From assembly GCA_963974215.1 (NCBI GenBank), contig CAXBBL010000009.1, positions 1 to 64,000 of the forward strand: a DNA stretch of 64,000 nucleotides. Reading direction: 5' to 3'. The DNA is from Croceimicrobium sp963974215. Lineage in GTDB: Bacteria > Bacteroidota > Bacteroidia > Flavobacteriales > Schleiferiaceae. A program made the translations under genes and the position numbers. Shown here one piece after another: positions 9,170 to 17,407 of the stretch (its first letter is position 1; each line of letters opens with the position of its first letter). The notes below the pieces were generated by a model that ran no database searches, had not been told where the DNA came from, and saw only the letters and a list, made by a program, of their open reading frames with translations.

Positions 9170-9472
9170 ATGGGATTTTTCTCCTTTTTAAATTCAAAGA
9201 GTGATAAGATTAAAGAATGGAGCGCACTAGGCGCCGTAATTGTGGATGTTCGTAGCAAAGAAGAGTTTCGCAGCGGTCACATTAAAGGAGCAAAAAATAT
9301 TCCATTACCAGGCTTAAATGCAAAGTTAAAAGAGCTGAAGTCTTATGAAAAGCCGATTATTTTTTGCTGTGCTTCAGGGATGAGAAGTGGTCAAGCAACT
9401 GCTATCTCCAAACAAGCAGGTATTGAATGTATGAATGGTGGTGGATGGAGTAGCTTATCAAGAAAGTTGTAG
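9170..9472 (+). CDS. Single-domain rhodanese-like sulfurtransferase
   Basis: About 100 residues from the ATG at 9170 (MGFFSFLNSK); a GTG 60 bases upstream is less likely. One rhodanese domain: VIVDVRSKEEFRSGHIKGAKNIPL, then the active-site loop CASGMRSG with the persulfide-forming Cys and the Arg typical of CxxGxR loops, ending in NGGGW. It would move sulfane sulfur to a thiol or other acceptor in the cytoplasm. It lies 69 bp after the cupin gene with no terminator in between, so the two are probably co-transcribed. Confidence 0.88.
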   Translation: MGFFSFLNSKSDKIKEWSALGAVIVDVRSKEEFRSGHIKGAKNIPLPGLNAKLKELKSYEKPIIFCCASGMRSGQATAISKQAGIECMNGGGWSSLSRKL

Positions 9473-9490
9473 TTTTTTGGTTTATGTTTA

Positions 9491-9530
9491 GAGAGGGGCT
9501 TTTTACTTAATGTAGAAAGCCCCTCTTTTT
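9491..9530 (+). terminator. Terminator after the rhodanese gene
   Basis: Stem GAGGGGCTTT/AAAGCCCCTC (about 10 bp) with a loop of about 13 nt and a T5 tail. It ends the regulator-cupin-rhodanese group. Confidence 0.88.
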
Positions 9531-9569
9531 ATGAGCTTGTTTAGGCTTGCAACTGTTCAAGCCCCATTA

Positions 9570-9603
9570 TTTGATGCTGCGAAGGACTCAAAAACTATCT
9601 TTG
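9570..9603 (+). promoter_or_regulatory. Promoter of the nucleoid-associated protein gene
   Basis: TTTG (9570-9573), 22 nt, then TATCTTTG (9596-9603), a full match to the Bacteroidota TAnnTTTG -7 element. Transcription would start near 9609, which places the true start codon at 9621 rather than at the upstream in-frame ATG (9531). Confidence 0.7.
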
Positions 9604-9620
9604 TCACATATAAGTTAGCA

Positions 9621-10658
9621 ATGTTCGAAAAGATAGATAATTCACTCAGTAGTTTGGTGGTGCACCAAGTTGGAAATAAGCTAAAAGAAGAGGGTTTGGT
9701 TTTGAGTAAGTCAGAAAGTGGTCTCGATTTACCTACCCTGAAGATTGTGCAAGACTACCTTGCTTCGGCCTTTTTGAGCCCAGAGTTTTATCGCTTCACG
9801 CATCCCGCTGATCTAAAGTTGAATAGCGTTTACTCTGTTCTCTGCGATATTTTTGATAGCCCAACAAGCTTTGTGGCTAAATCGGCGCAATTGGCCAAGT
9901 TGCTTTACGATGTGTCGGATCACCCTAAGGTTAAAAGTGGAGAGTTATTGGTGATGTATCTCGAAAATGCAAGGGCCTTTGGACAAGAAGCACCGGCTAT
10001 CGCTATCTTTAAATCGGAAAAAAAACGCCCCTTCTTATTTACCGAAAACCAAGGCGACATTATTGAGCTTTTCAGTTATAAAGGTATAAGTCCATCTAAA
10101 GTGGACAAGGCGGCGCTGATCTTTAATAACGATCGTGAAGACGGCTTTCAAGTATTATCGGTCGACAATATTAATCGCGGCGAAGAAGCGAAGTTTTGGT
10201 TTGAAAGCTTCCTGAAATTGGAAATTAGATCCTCTGAATTCTCGAAAACTACTGAGCTGATTGGCCTAACCAAAAGTTTTGTGGATCAAGATCTACAAGG
10301 AAGTGAAGTACTAGACAAATATGGTGCAAGCGAATATTTAGAACGTTCCAAAGGTTATTTTGAGGAAAACGAAAGGCTTGCGCCAGATGACTACACCGAA
10401 AAGGTTTTTGATGACCCTGCCGTGGCAGATCGGTTTAGAGAGTATGTTGCGCAAAGGGAGCCGAAATCACTAAACTTTGAAGAGGAGTTTGAGGTAAGTC
10501 CCGAAGCCCTGAAAAAGAAACAGTCCGTTTTTAAAAGTATCCTAAAACTAGACAAAAACTTTCATATTTATATTCATGGAAAGCGCGAATGGATTGAGAA
10601 AGGCCAGGATGATGATGGCCGTAAATTCTACAAAGTTTACTACGAAGAAGAGAACTAA
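9621..10658 (+). CDS. Nucleoid-associated protein, NdpA/YejK family
   Basis: About 345 residues from MFEKIDNSLSSLVVHQVGNK. It matches the 37-kDa nucleoid-associated protein family by the opening LxxxVVHxVGNK pattern, the central LLVMYLE and SYKGISPSKVDKAALIFN strands and the conserved FWFESFLKLE segment. Members bind the nucleoid; their biochemical role is poorly defined. The start is set by the promoter directly upstream. It converges with the TonB receptor operon, and a shared hairpin lies between them. Confidence 0.85.
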   Translation: MFEKIDNSLSSLVVHQVGNKLKEEGLVLSKSESGLDLPTLKIVQDYLASAFLSPEFYRFTHPADLKLNSVYSVLCDIFDSPTSFVAKSAQLAKLLYDVSDHPKVKSGELLVMYLENARAFGQEAPAIAIFKSEKKRPFLFTENQGDIIELFSYKGISPSKVDKAALIFNNDREDGFQVLSVDNINRGEEAKFWFESFLKLEIRSSEFSKTTELIGLTKSFVDQDLQGSEVLDKYGASEYLERSKGYFEENERLAPDDYTEKVFDDPAVADRFREYVAQREPKSLNFEEEFEVSPEALKKKQSVFKSILKLDKNFHIYIHGKREWIEKGQDDDGRKFYKVYYEEEN

Positions 10659-10682
10659 TTCCTAGGCTAATTTTACATCAAT

Positions 10683-10714
10683 AAAAAAACGGCTGCCTTG
10701 TATTAAGCAGCCGT
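10683..10714 (-). terminator. Terminator of the metal-receptor operon (shared with the convergent gene)
   Basis: Perfect stem ACGGCTGC/GCAGCCGT with a 10-nt loop. Read on the minus strand it is followed by T7, so it mainly serves the receptor operon; on the plus strand the T tract is poor. Confidence 0.8.
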
Positions 10715-10761
10715 CTTAGGTTTATTATATCACTGATGCCCGATTTAGTATGGAACATCCC

Positions 10762-12987
10762 TTATTTTTTTGGGATTTTATAGTACATCCCTACATAAAT
10801 GTTTCGTCCAAAAATAGGTCCCCAAACAAAATTGCTGTCAAAGTAGGGGCTAAAAGCTTGAGTTGAATTTACAATGGGATTGCTCTGACGGAAGTTGAAA
10901 AGGTTGTTTACACCTGTGAAAAATTCAAAGTTTTTCCACTCTTTATTAATTTGCCCATCTACCGTAAGGTAAGAAGGCGAGAAGCCCCTTTGTTTAAACT
11001 CCTCTGGACTGTCGCTGCTATTCGGTAACCTTTTGGCGCCGAACCAGTTAATGCTCATGTCAAATTTCCATTTTTTTGCACTTTCGTAAGATGCATTCAA
11101 AAATGCACGATGCTCCGGAATTTGATAAGCAAGGTTCAAGCCTTCTAAAAATTGCTCTTCCGAGCGAAGGTATTTATAAGCCAAGCGCAGATTCAAACCC
11201 TTGATCAGCTCATAATCAAGTTGGTTCATAAAACTCAGGGAGCGACTACCTCTCTGGTAAAAGATAAAGGCCTCGTTCGGGTTCAAGTCTAGATCGGTAA
11301 TTAACTTTGTTTCAAACCAAGTGTAAAAAACATCGGCAGTATAGCGTAATTGCTTTTTACCCAGAGGGATAAACTGATCAAAACTAAATCCCGCGTTCCA
11401 GGCTACCTCGGGTCTAAACTCTTGGTTTACAAAACTCAGTTGCCTAGATGAGGCTAAAACGGCATTATTTTCCGCTAATTTGTTCGCCGTTCGTTGACCT
11501 CTTCCACCGCCAAGTCGAAAAGTAGTAAGTCTACCTGCAGCGTACCTTAAATTTAGGCGCGGAGTGAAATAGGCCTTCTCGAAGTAGGAATTGTAATCTA
11601 AACGCATTCCTGCAATTAAGGTAAAGTCATCATTCGGCTCGAAGCTATATTCTGCGAAAGCCCCAGGTACAATTTCTTGCCTTTGATGGCTGTAAAGCTG
11701 AGTACCAACGCTATCTAAAGCTTCAGAATAATCATCTACTAAAAGTGATAAACCGGTGTGATATTTATGGGCGCTAGTGCCAATTATATCTTGAAAAATA
11801 GCATTCAAATAAAAATTGCCGAGCTCTGCCTGAGTGCCTCTTCGACCGAACTGACTATTGCGGTTTTGATAACTCGCGCTGTAAATAAAGCCTACGCTGC
11901 GGTAAACTTCATCCTGAAAAGCGTAGCCAAGTTTCCCGAAAAGTTCGGCTCTCTCATCGGTCGATTCAAATCCCCAAAAAAGATTCTGATCCGCTCCGTT
12001 CTGCTTCAAATAATCAATCTGTCCGCCTTGTTTTTTATCCTGTACAAGGTTAACACCCAGTTGACCTTCCCAGCCATTATGACTATGGAAATGCATGCGG
12101 TGAAGCAGGTTAACCTGAGAGCCATTGGTGATGTCGGCAAAGCCATCCTCATTTCGATCCTGACTAAAAGGTATAGCGCTAAGGTGAAGCATAGTGGCGT
12201 GTTGAATGTGCTCGCCACTGCTGTAAGATCCTAAAAGGTTTATTTCACTACGTCCTCCTTGGTTGCCAAAAACATTTAGTAAAAAGCGCGGCGCTGTTTC
12301 TGGCTTGTAATATTCGGTATTGATTTGGCCCGTAATAGATTCATAGCCATTAATTACCGAGCTTAAACCCTTAGTTAATTGTATGCTTTCAATAAATGGT
12401 CCCGGTATGTAGCTCAGGCCATTAATGCCATTTAAGCCTCTTACGAAGGGAATGTTCTCTCTTTGAATCAAAGCATATTTCCCCGCAAGACCGAGCATCT
12501 CAATTTGCTTCGTGCCTGAAATGGCATCACTAAATGCAACATCAACTGAGGCATTGGTTTCAAAGCTTTCGCTGAGGTTACAGCAAGCGGCTTTGCGCAA
12601 TTCAGTTTCGTCGATGCGGTAGCTTAAGCCCGCCGCTTTCAAGTCAATTTGGGTGGCTTTTGCCCGGCCTTTTACTTCTGCTTCCGCTAGAAGCGCAGCA
12701 TCACTTTTTAGAGTGAAATTTATAGTGCCTATTCGAGAAATTACCACTTTCTTTTGGGTTTCGAATCCAATGAAACTGGCTACTAAAGTATTCTTACCGG
12801 GGACTCTTTCCAAGGTGTAAAAACCATTTTCATCGGCACTTACTCCTTTTTCGGTGCCTTCCCAATACACGTTAGCGCCAATGGCTGCAATTTTTTCACC
12901 TCCTTCAAGAAAGTATATGGTACCACTTATTTGGCCTCGAGCTGCTGTAAAACTAAGCAGGAGGCATAGAGTAATTAAAGTTCTCAT
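10762..12987 (-). CDS. TonB-dependent outer-membrane receptor (probable metal uptake)
   Basis: About 741 residues from the ATG at 12987, whose A is shared with the stop codon of the upstream HMA gene (TAATG overlap), so translation is coupled. A signal peptide (MRTLITLCLLLSFTAARGQ) is followed by a carboxypeptidase-regulatory-like beta domain (about 20-95), a plug domain (about 115-225, with an unusual CC pair in LRKAACCNLSESFE) and a 22-strand-type barrel to the C-terminus. Its operon partners, a secreted HMA protein and a HYC_CC_PP protein, are typical of copper or heavy-metal loci in Bacteroidota, so a metal or metal-chelate ligand is likely. The exact metal cannot be read from sequence. 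Confidence 0.9.
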   Translation of the reverse strand: MRTLITLCLLLSFTAARGQISGTIYFLEGGEKIAAIGANVYWEGTEKGVSADENGFYTLERVPGKNTLVASFIGFETQKKVVISRIGTINFTLKSDAALLAEAEVKGRAKATQIDLKAAGLSYRIDETELRKAACCNLSESFETNASVDVAFSDAISGTKQIEMLGLAGKYALIQRENIPFVRGLNGINGLSYIPGPFIESIQLTKGLSSVINGYESITGQINTEYYKPETAPRFLLNVFGNQGGRSEINLLGSYSSGEHIQHATMLHLSAIPFSQDRNEDGFADITNGSQVNLLHRMHFHSHNGWEGQLGVNLVQDKKQGGQIDYLKQNGADQNLFWGFESTDERAELFGKLGYAFQDEVYRSVGFIYSASYQNRNSQFGRRGTQAELGNFYLNAIFQDIIGTSAHKYHTGLSLLVDDYSEALDSVGTQLYSHQRQEIVPGAFAEYSFEPNDDFTLIAGMRLDYNSYFEKAYFTPRLNLRYAAGRLTTFRLGGGRGQRTANKLAENNAVLASSRQLSFVNQEFRPEVAWNAGFSFDQFIPLGKKQLRYTADVFYTWFETKLITDLDLNPNEAFIFYQRGSRSLSFMNQLDYELIKGLNLRLAYKYLRSEEQFLEGLNLAYQIPEHRAFLNASYESAKKWKFDMSINWFGAKRLPNSSDSPEEFKQRGFSPSYLTVDGQINKEWKNFEFFTGVNNLFNFRQSNPIVNSTQAFSPYFDSNFVWGPIFGRNIYVGMYYKIPKK

Positions 12988-13346
12988 TATTGGTGATCTT
13001 TTAATACGGCGGGGTCGCGGTATTTGCAGCAACCGTGAAGACTTTGGTAAGCTTCCTCGGGAGCAGCAAGAAACTCGGTGTCGTATCCAGAAGCGGCAAC
13101 TGCTTTGTAGATGCTTTCAATTGACACAAGATCAGAGTTGTATTTGAATTTGAGAATCTTGGTGTCTTTATTCCAGAAAGCTTCTTCAACACCTGGAAGA
13201 GCGGCGGCCTTTTCTATAACTTTTTGACACATGCCGCAAACGCCATTGACAATAATAACACTGTCAGATAGATTTACGGGCTCGTTTTGACCTTTTAAAG
13301 AATTGAAAGAAAGAAGCAGAATAAGACTAACTAAAAAAGTTTTCAT
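12987..13346 (-). CDS. Secreted heavy-metal-associated (HMA) domain protein
   Basis: 119 residues: signal peptide (MKTFLVSLILLLSFNSLKGQ), then a ferredoxin-like HMA domain with the metal-binding loop NGVCGMCQK (CxxC) and the later GYDTEF strand end. Such domains bind Cu(I), Zn(II) or Hg(II). The short tail carries a further CC pair (HGCCKYRDP) and a terminal His, which may add ligands. It is probably a periplasmic metal-binding partner for the receptor whose start codon overlaps its stop. 53 bp separate it from the upstream HYC_CC_PP gene. Confidence 0.9.
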   Translation of the reverse strand: MKTFLVSLILLLSFNSLKGQNEPVNLSDSVIIVNGVCGMCQKVIEKAAALPGVEEAFWNKDTKILKFKYNSDLVSIESIYKAVAASGYDTEFLAAPEEAYQSLHGCCKYRDPAVLKDHQ

Positions 13347-13399
13347 AATAATATCAATGTTTAATTTAAGATAGATTTGAGCTCTGAAAAAGCTACTTT

Positions 13400-13825
13400 C
13401 TATATTAAGAAACGATGATATTTAATTATAATATTTTGCGAGGGAAGCCGCCTCTCCTTGTCTATCCCTCTAGCCAAAACTTTTGCGTTTGTTCTAGGCT
13501 TCAAGAAACTAGCATTAGCTAGTACAGGCTTAATATCTTTGAATTTGACGTTTTGTAAAGCCTGTTGTTCAGCGGTTTTGGAGTTTACCGAAAGGCCTTC
13601 AATGGAAAGCCACTTATCCGAACAACAGGAGCCAAATTCATCAATGCTTTCGGTGCAACTAGTTTCTCTATCATTATGATTTGGTTGGCACTCATCCGAA
13701 ACATAGTACCATACCTCGTCTACTAGCATGCCTAAACAGTAGTGTCGGTTAAGGGAAAATCCCATGCCGGCCCATAAAATTACGGGTATTAATAAACTAC
13801 TAATAAGTGCTTTTATCGATTGCAT
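13400..13825 (-). CDS. HYC_CC_PP family protein
   Basis: A 141-residue exported protein of a small Bacteroidota family named for its motifs: HYC after the signal-like helix (NRHYCLGM), a CC pair in the middle (SCCSDKW) and a Pro pair near the end, here reduced to LPS. The role is unknown. Several cysteines and the neighbouring HMA and TonB-receptor genes suggest metal binding or handling in the periplasm. It is the first gene of the three-gene operon. Its start codon is only 5 nt after a TAnnTTTG element, so the mRNA may be leaderless. Confidence 0.75.
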   Translation of the reverse strand: MQSIKALISSLLIPVILWAGMGFSLNRHYCLGMLVDEVWYYVSDECQPNHNDRETSCTESIDEFGSCCSDKWLSIEGLSVNSKTAEQQALQNVKFKDIKPVLANASFLKPRTNAKVLARGIDKERRLPSQNIIIKYHRFLI

Positions 13826-13830
13826 CGAGG

Positions 13831-13838
13831 CAAAGGTA
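13831..13838 (-). promoter_or_regulatory. -7 element of the HYC_CC_PP operon
   Basis: TACCTTTG on the minus strand, ending 5 nt before the ATG at 13825. The -33 region falls within the upstream gene's terminator hairpin. Confidence 0.65.
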
Positions 13839-13844
13839 TGAAAT

Positions 13845-13870
13845 AAAAAAAGCCGCTAAAAAGCGGCTTT
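13845..13870 (-). terminator. Terminator of the OMP/SPOR-like gene
   Basis: Stem AAAGCCGCT/AGCGGCTTT (9 bp, 4-nt loop) followed on the minus strand by T6-7. It lies only 20 bp upstream of the HYC_CC_PP start codon, so it also overlaps that operon's promoter. Confidence 0.85.
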
Positions 13871-13880
13871 CGTTTTAAGT

Positions 13881-15023
13881 TTAGAACTTGGCGATCCAAG
13901 CGTCTGAATAATATTTTCTGGCTTCTGCTCGGTAGGTTTTCGCATCATCAATATTGTTGGCTGACTTATAAATAACGCGATAGGTATCGAGTTTGGCTAT
14001 GTAAGCAATTTCCATGTCATCCTTGTTTAATTTGCTGCGGTTGATGAATTTTTGCGCTCCAGCTTCAGAAGGTGAAGAAACAATCACAATGCGATACATT
14101 TCAGCACCTAGGTCGGTACTTGCTTTTTTTGTGGTACCCGAAGTGCTTGAACTTGAACGAGCATTCTCATTAGCGGCATCTGCAACAGCAGCGCGAGGCA
14201 TTGTGTTTAAACTATCAATTTTTTGGTTAAGCATATCGATTTGCATGTCCTTCTCCTGATTGCTCATTTCTAAAGTTGCTACCTTTTCGGCTTGACGACT
14301 TAAGTTTTTGTTGATCGTCTCTGCGCTGTCAGCACTTTGTTTCAAGGCAGCATATTTTTTGGGGTCAACCTCAATTTTACTTTTATCGCGATCCGATTTT
14401 AGGTAATAGGTTAATCCGGCGGTAACAAATCCATACATGTCAAAAGACTCTGAATTGAAGGCATCTAACCAAGGTTGAAATAATAATACGCGATGTGCAT
14501 AGCCAACGGTAAGATCTAGTTTATTGGTTAAGGGAATACCAGCATTTACTCCTAAAAGGATAAAAGTATTAAGAGAGTAGGTGCGGCCATCTGCAGCTGG
14601 GTTTGGTACTTCTGCTGCTCTGCGACGAGTAACAATGTCATATAAATTGGCATTCATTAAGCCTGCTCCTAAACCTGCTCTTCCGTTTAACTTGAAACTC
14701 GATTTCGGATCAAATAGGTGTACAATATTGTATTCGTAGGAAATACTTCCTTCAAACATTTGAGTTTGGTAAAAGAAATTAGCATTGTTTCCGTTGAATT
14801 GTGCTGCAAGGGCATCGGCGCGTAAGCGAGAGGAAGCGTCAAACTGATAACCTATACCAGCGTTAACCGCCAAGTTAGTTTTATAACCGATGTAATTACT
14901 TTGGTCTAGTTCAACCATCGGCATTCCTAACCCAATTGCAAAGTTTCCAGAAAGCTTATCTTGAGCGGATAGTCCTCCCGTAAGTATTAAGGAGCTAATA
15001 AGAAGATTGTAGATTATTCTCAT
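13881..15023 (-). CDS. Outer-membrane beta-barrel protein with coiled coil and SPOR-like C-terminus
   Basis: About 380 residues from MRIIYNLLISS (an ATG 36 bases upstream is also in frame but does not begin a signal peptide). A signal peptide is followed by a barrel of about 200 residues with repeated aromatic strands (GIGYQFD, ISYEYNIVHLFDP, AGLTYYLKSDRDKSK). A Ser/Ala-rich coiled-coil stretch (about 225-300) comes next. The C-terminal about 70 residues (YRIVIVSSPSEAGAQKFINR...DTYRVIYKSANNIDDAKTYRAEAR) have the pattern of a SPOR-like peptidoglycan-binding fold. It could link the outer membrane to the cell wall, as OmpA-like proteins do. The SPOR call is tentative. Confidence 0.75.
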   Translation of the reverse strand: MRIIYNLLISSLILTGGLSAQDKLSGNFAIGLGMPMVELDQSNYIGYKTNLAVNAGIGYQFDASSRLRADALAAQFNGNNANFFYQTQMFEGSISYEYNIVHLFDPKSSFKLNGRAGLGAGLMNANLYDIVTRRRAAEVPNPAADGRTYSLNTFILLGVNAGIPLTNKLDLTVGYAHRVLLFQPWLDAFNSESFDMYGFVTAGLTYYLKSDRDKSKIEVDPKKYAALKQSADSAETINKNLSRQAEKVATLEMSNQEKDMQIDMLNQKIDSLNTMPRAAVADAANENARSSSSTSGTTKKASTDLGAEMYRIVIVSSPSEAGAQKFINRSKLNKDDMEIAYIAKLDTYRVIYKSANNIDDAKTYRAEARKYYSDAWIAKF

Positions 15024-15175
15024 TTTTAAGGGAATTGCTTGATTTAGCGTTAGTTTCAATGATGTAAAAATAGAATAATATCTTAATCATTCGAATTCTT
15101 CGGATAAATTTAGTAAGAACAAAGGGCTATTTTTCTAATTAATTCATATTTAGTGGCATCGCAGCATTTTATTAG

Positions 15176-15183
15176 TACTTTTG
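15176..15183 (+). promoter_or_regulatory. -7 element of the trigger factor gene
   Basis: TACTTTTG, a full match to TAnnTTTG, 37 nt before the start codon. Confidence 0.65.
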
Positions 15184-15220
15184 CCAACCTTTTAAAAATG
15201 ATATTAGAAAGCGGGTTTTT

Positions 15221-16561
15221 ATGAACGTAACTACCAAGAAAACAGACGATTTAAATGCGATCCTTACGGTTAGCATCAAGGAAGAAGATTACCGCGAAGT
15301 AGTGGATAATACTTTGTCAGACTATCGCAAAAAAGCAAATATCCCTGGTTTCCGCCCCGGTAAGGTGCCTGCGGGTCTGATAAAAAAGCAATTTGGTAAG
15401 TCGATACTTATCGAAGAAGTAAATAAAATTTTACAGCAGTCGGTTTTTGATCACATCAAAAAAGAGGAACTGGATATTTTAGGGAGTCCCCTTCCTGTTG
15501 AGCAAGACGATATTGACTGGGATTCGCAAGGTGATTTTGATTTTAACTACGAATTAGGGCTTTCCCCTAGCTTTGAATTGAAAATTTCTGCGCGCAGCAA
15601 AATGCCTTTCCTAAAGGTAGTTGCCGATGAGGCTATGGTTGACAGATATATTACCGATTATGCACGACGTTTTGGCACAATGTCTTATCCAGAGACTATA
15701 GAAAAGGATGCTATTCTTAAAGGTGACTTTGTAGAGCTAGCTGAAGACGGAAGTCGAAAAGAAAATGGTATTAATGTGAATACCACACTAGCGCTTGATG
15801 CTTTTACAGATAAGGCTCAAAAAGAGCTTACTGGCAAAGCCGTGGGTGATTCAGTGGAGTTTTCTAAGGAATCCTTTAAAGATGATTTCCGTTTAGCGGG
15901 CGTGCTTAAAGTTGATGAGGAGGTATTAGCCGAATCGAGCTACAAATTCTCATTCACTTTAACCGAACTTAGTAAAATTGTTCCTGCTGAGCTTAACCAA
16001 GAGCTATTTGACAAAATCTTTGGCGAAGGCGTGGTTAAAAGTGAAGAGGAGTTTAAAGCACGCATCAAAGAAGACGCAGAGAAAGTTTTTGTAGGCGATT
16101 CAGATCGCAAGTTCTTGATGGATGTTAAGGAAAGTCTTTTGGAAAAAACCAAATTTGACTTACCAGAAACTTTCCTAAAGAAATGGATGCGTACTTCTGG
16201 TGAGAAGCCGCTAAGTGAAGAAGAAGTGGAGGAGCAGTTCCCCAACATGAAAGAAGATATGCGCTGGCAAATTATGCAGAACCGCATTATTTCTGAAAAT
16301 AAAATTGAAGTTAACCACGAAGAATTGGTTGAGTTCACCAAGCAGTTGGTGATGCAACAAATGGCGCAGTATGGTCAAATGCCAGAAGGCGTAGATTTAG
16401 ATCAGATTGCTCACAATGTTCTGGGTAACAGAGAGGAAGCAGAGCGTATTGGCGATCAGCTTTTTGAACGTAAATTGTTGGAATTCTTCAAATCTAGCTT
16501 TAAGATAGAGGAGAAAGAATTGACATACGACGAGTTTGTTAAGGAGCTTTACGCCAAGTAA
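15221..16561 (+). CDS. tig: Trigger factor
   Basis: A 446-residue ribosome-associated chaperone that binds nascent chains at the exit tunnel. The N-terminal ribosome-binding domain has the signature GFRPGKVP (residues 43-50). A PPIase-type FKBP domain (about 150-240) is divergent, as is usual in Bacteroidota, so isomerase activity is uncertain. The helical substrate-binding domain fills the rest. The gene heads the conserved order tig-clpP-clpX, separated from clpP by a terminator. Confidence 0.95.
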   Translation: MNVTTKKTDDLNAILTVSIKEEDYREVVDNTLSDYRKKANIPGFRPGKVPAGLIKKQFGKSILIEEVNKILQQSVFDHIKKEELDILGSPLPVEQDDIDWDSQGDFDFNYELGLSPSFELKISARSKMPFLKVVADEAMVDRYITDYARRFGTMSYPETIEKDAILKGDFVELAEDGSRKENGINVNTTLALDAFTDKAQKELTGKAVGDSVEFSKESFKDDFRLAGVLKVDEEVLAESSYKFSFTLTELSKIVPAELNQELFDKIFGEGVVKSEEEFKARIKEDAEKVFVGDSDRKFLMDVKESLLEKTKFDLPETFLKKWMRTSGEKPLSEEEVEEQFPNMKEDMRWQIMQNRIISENKIEVNHEELVEFTKQLVMQQMAQYGQMPEGVDLDQIAHNVLGNREEAERIGDQLFERKLLEFFKSSFKIEEKELTYDEFVKELYAK

Positions 16562-16589
16562 AACTGCACAACTGTCATAATTTTCAACT

Positions 16590-16615
16590 GGCCCGATCAT
16601 TGTCGGGCCTTTTTT
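16590..16615 (+). terminator. Terminator between tig and clpP
   Basis: Stem GGCCCGA/TCGGGCC, 6-nt loop, T6 tail. clpP therefore needs read-through or its own promoter; no TAnnTTTG is visible in the 30 nt left. Confidence 0.88.
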
Positions 16616-16645
16616 GTTATTATTACTCTTCAAAAAAAAACAAAT

Positions 16646-17320
16646 ATGGATTTCGGAAAAGAATTTATAAAATATGCCGTGAAAGATCGCGGACTTAACT
16701 CGATGCATGTTGGGGATTACCTTCAATCTTCGCTAACTCCCTACATCATTGAAGAACGTCAAATGAACGTCGCGCAAATGGATGTATTTTCGCGTTTGAT
16801 GATGGATAGAATCATCTTTTTAGGAACAGGAATTAATGATCAGGTTGCCAATATTGTGCAAGCGCAGCTCTTGTTCTTAGAATCATCCGACTCTACCAAA
16901 GACATTCAGATTTACCTAAATAGCCCGGGTGGTTCAGTTTATGCGGGTTTAGGTATTTACGATACCATGCAATTAGTTAATCCTGACGTAGCTACTATTT
17001 GTACAGGTATGGCTGCCTCCATGGGTGCGGTTCTTTTATGCGCTGGTGCAGATGGTAAAAGATCGGCCTTAAAGCATAGCCGTGTAATGATTCATCAGCC
17101 TATGAGTGGTGCACAAGGTCAGGCTAGCGATATGGAAATTGCCGTGCGTGAGGTGCTTAAAATGAAAGAAGAATTGTATAAGATTATCGCTAATCACTCA
17201 CGTCAAGACTTCCAAAAAGTTTCCGATGACTCGGATCGTGATTACTGGATGAATGCTGATGAAGCTAAAAACTACGGTATGATCGACGAAGTTTTAGATA
17301 CCAAACGTAAGAAAGATTAA
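16646..17320 (+). CDS. clpP: ATP-dependent Clp protease proteolytic subunit
   Basis: 224-residue serine peptidase that forms the double heptameric chamber fed by ClpX. The catalytic triad is in the expected spacing: Ser125 (GMAASMGA), His150 (MIHQPM) and Asp199 (DRDYW). The oligomerisation and substrate-binding strand LNSPGGSV is intact. The N-terminus is longer than in E. coli ClpP, which may indicate a propeptide. The ATG at 16646 is preceded by an A-rich stretch, typical of Bacteroidota starts. Confidence 0.97.
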   Translation: MDFGKEFIKYAVKDRGLNSMHVGDYLQSSLTPYIIEERQMNVAQMDVFSRLMMDRIIFLGTGINDQVANIVQAQLLFLESSDSTKDIQIYLNSPGGSVYAGLGIYDTMQLVNPDVATICTGMAASMGAVLLCAGADGKRSALKHSRVMIHQPMSGAQGQASDMEIAVREVLKMKEELYKIIANHSRQDFQKVSDDSDRDYWMNADEAKNYGMIDEVLDTKRKKD

Positions 17321-17350
17321 GCTCGTTTAGATTATAATCGATTAATTTAG

Positions 17351-17391
17351 AATCCGTTCTGGAACGCTCTAGAACGGATTCACTATTTTTG
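17351..17391 (+). promoter_or_regulatory. clpX promoter with a perfect inverted repeat
   Basis: AATCCGTTCT (17351-17360) and AGAACGGATT (17371-17380) form a perfect 10-bp inverted repeat with a 10-nt spacer. It is followed 3 nt later by TATTTTTG (17384-17391), a full TAnnTTTG -7 element 16 nt before the clpX ATG. The hairpin plus T-rich stretch could also be the clpP terminator; the two roles are not exclusive. Confidence 0.7.
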
Positions 17392-17407
17392 TACCGAATT
17401 TTATAAT

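Noticed and set aside
9531..9620. Longer N-terminus for the nucleoid-associated protein
   Set aside because: The stretch contains the -33 and -7 elements, and the family N-terminus begins at 9621.
12006..12234. Small genes inside the TonB receptor
   Set aside because: They lie on the opposite strand or in another frame within barrel coding sequence and lack signals of their own.
13845..13870. Operator for the HYC_CC_PP operon
   Set aside because: The palindrome has a short loop and a T tract on the minus strand after a stop codon, so a terminator is the simpler reading, though overlap with the promoter is noted.
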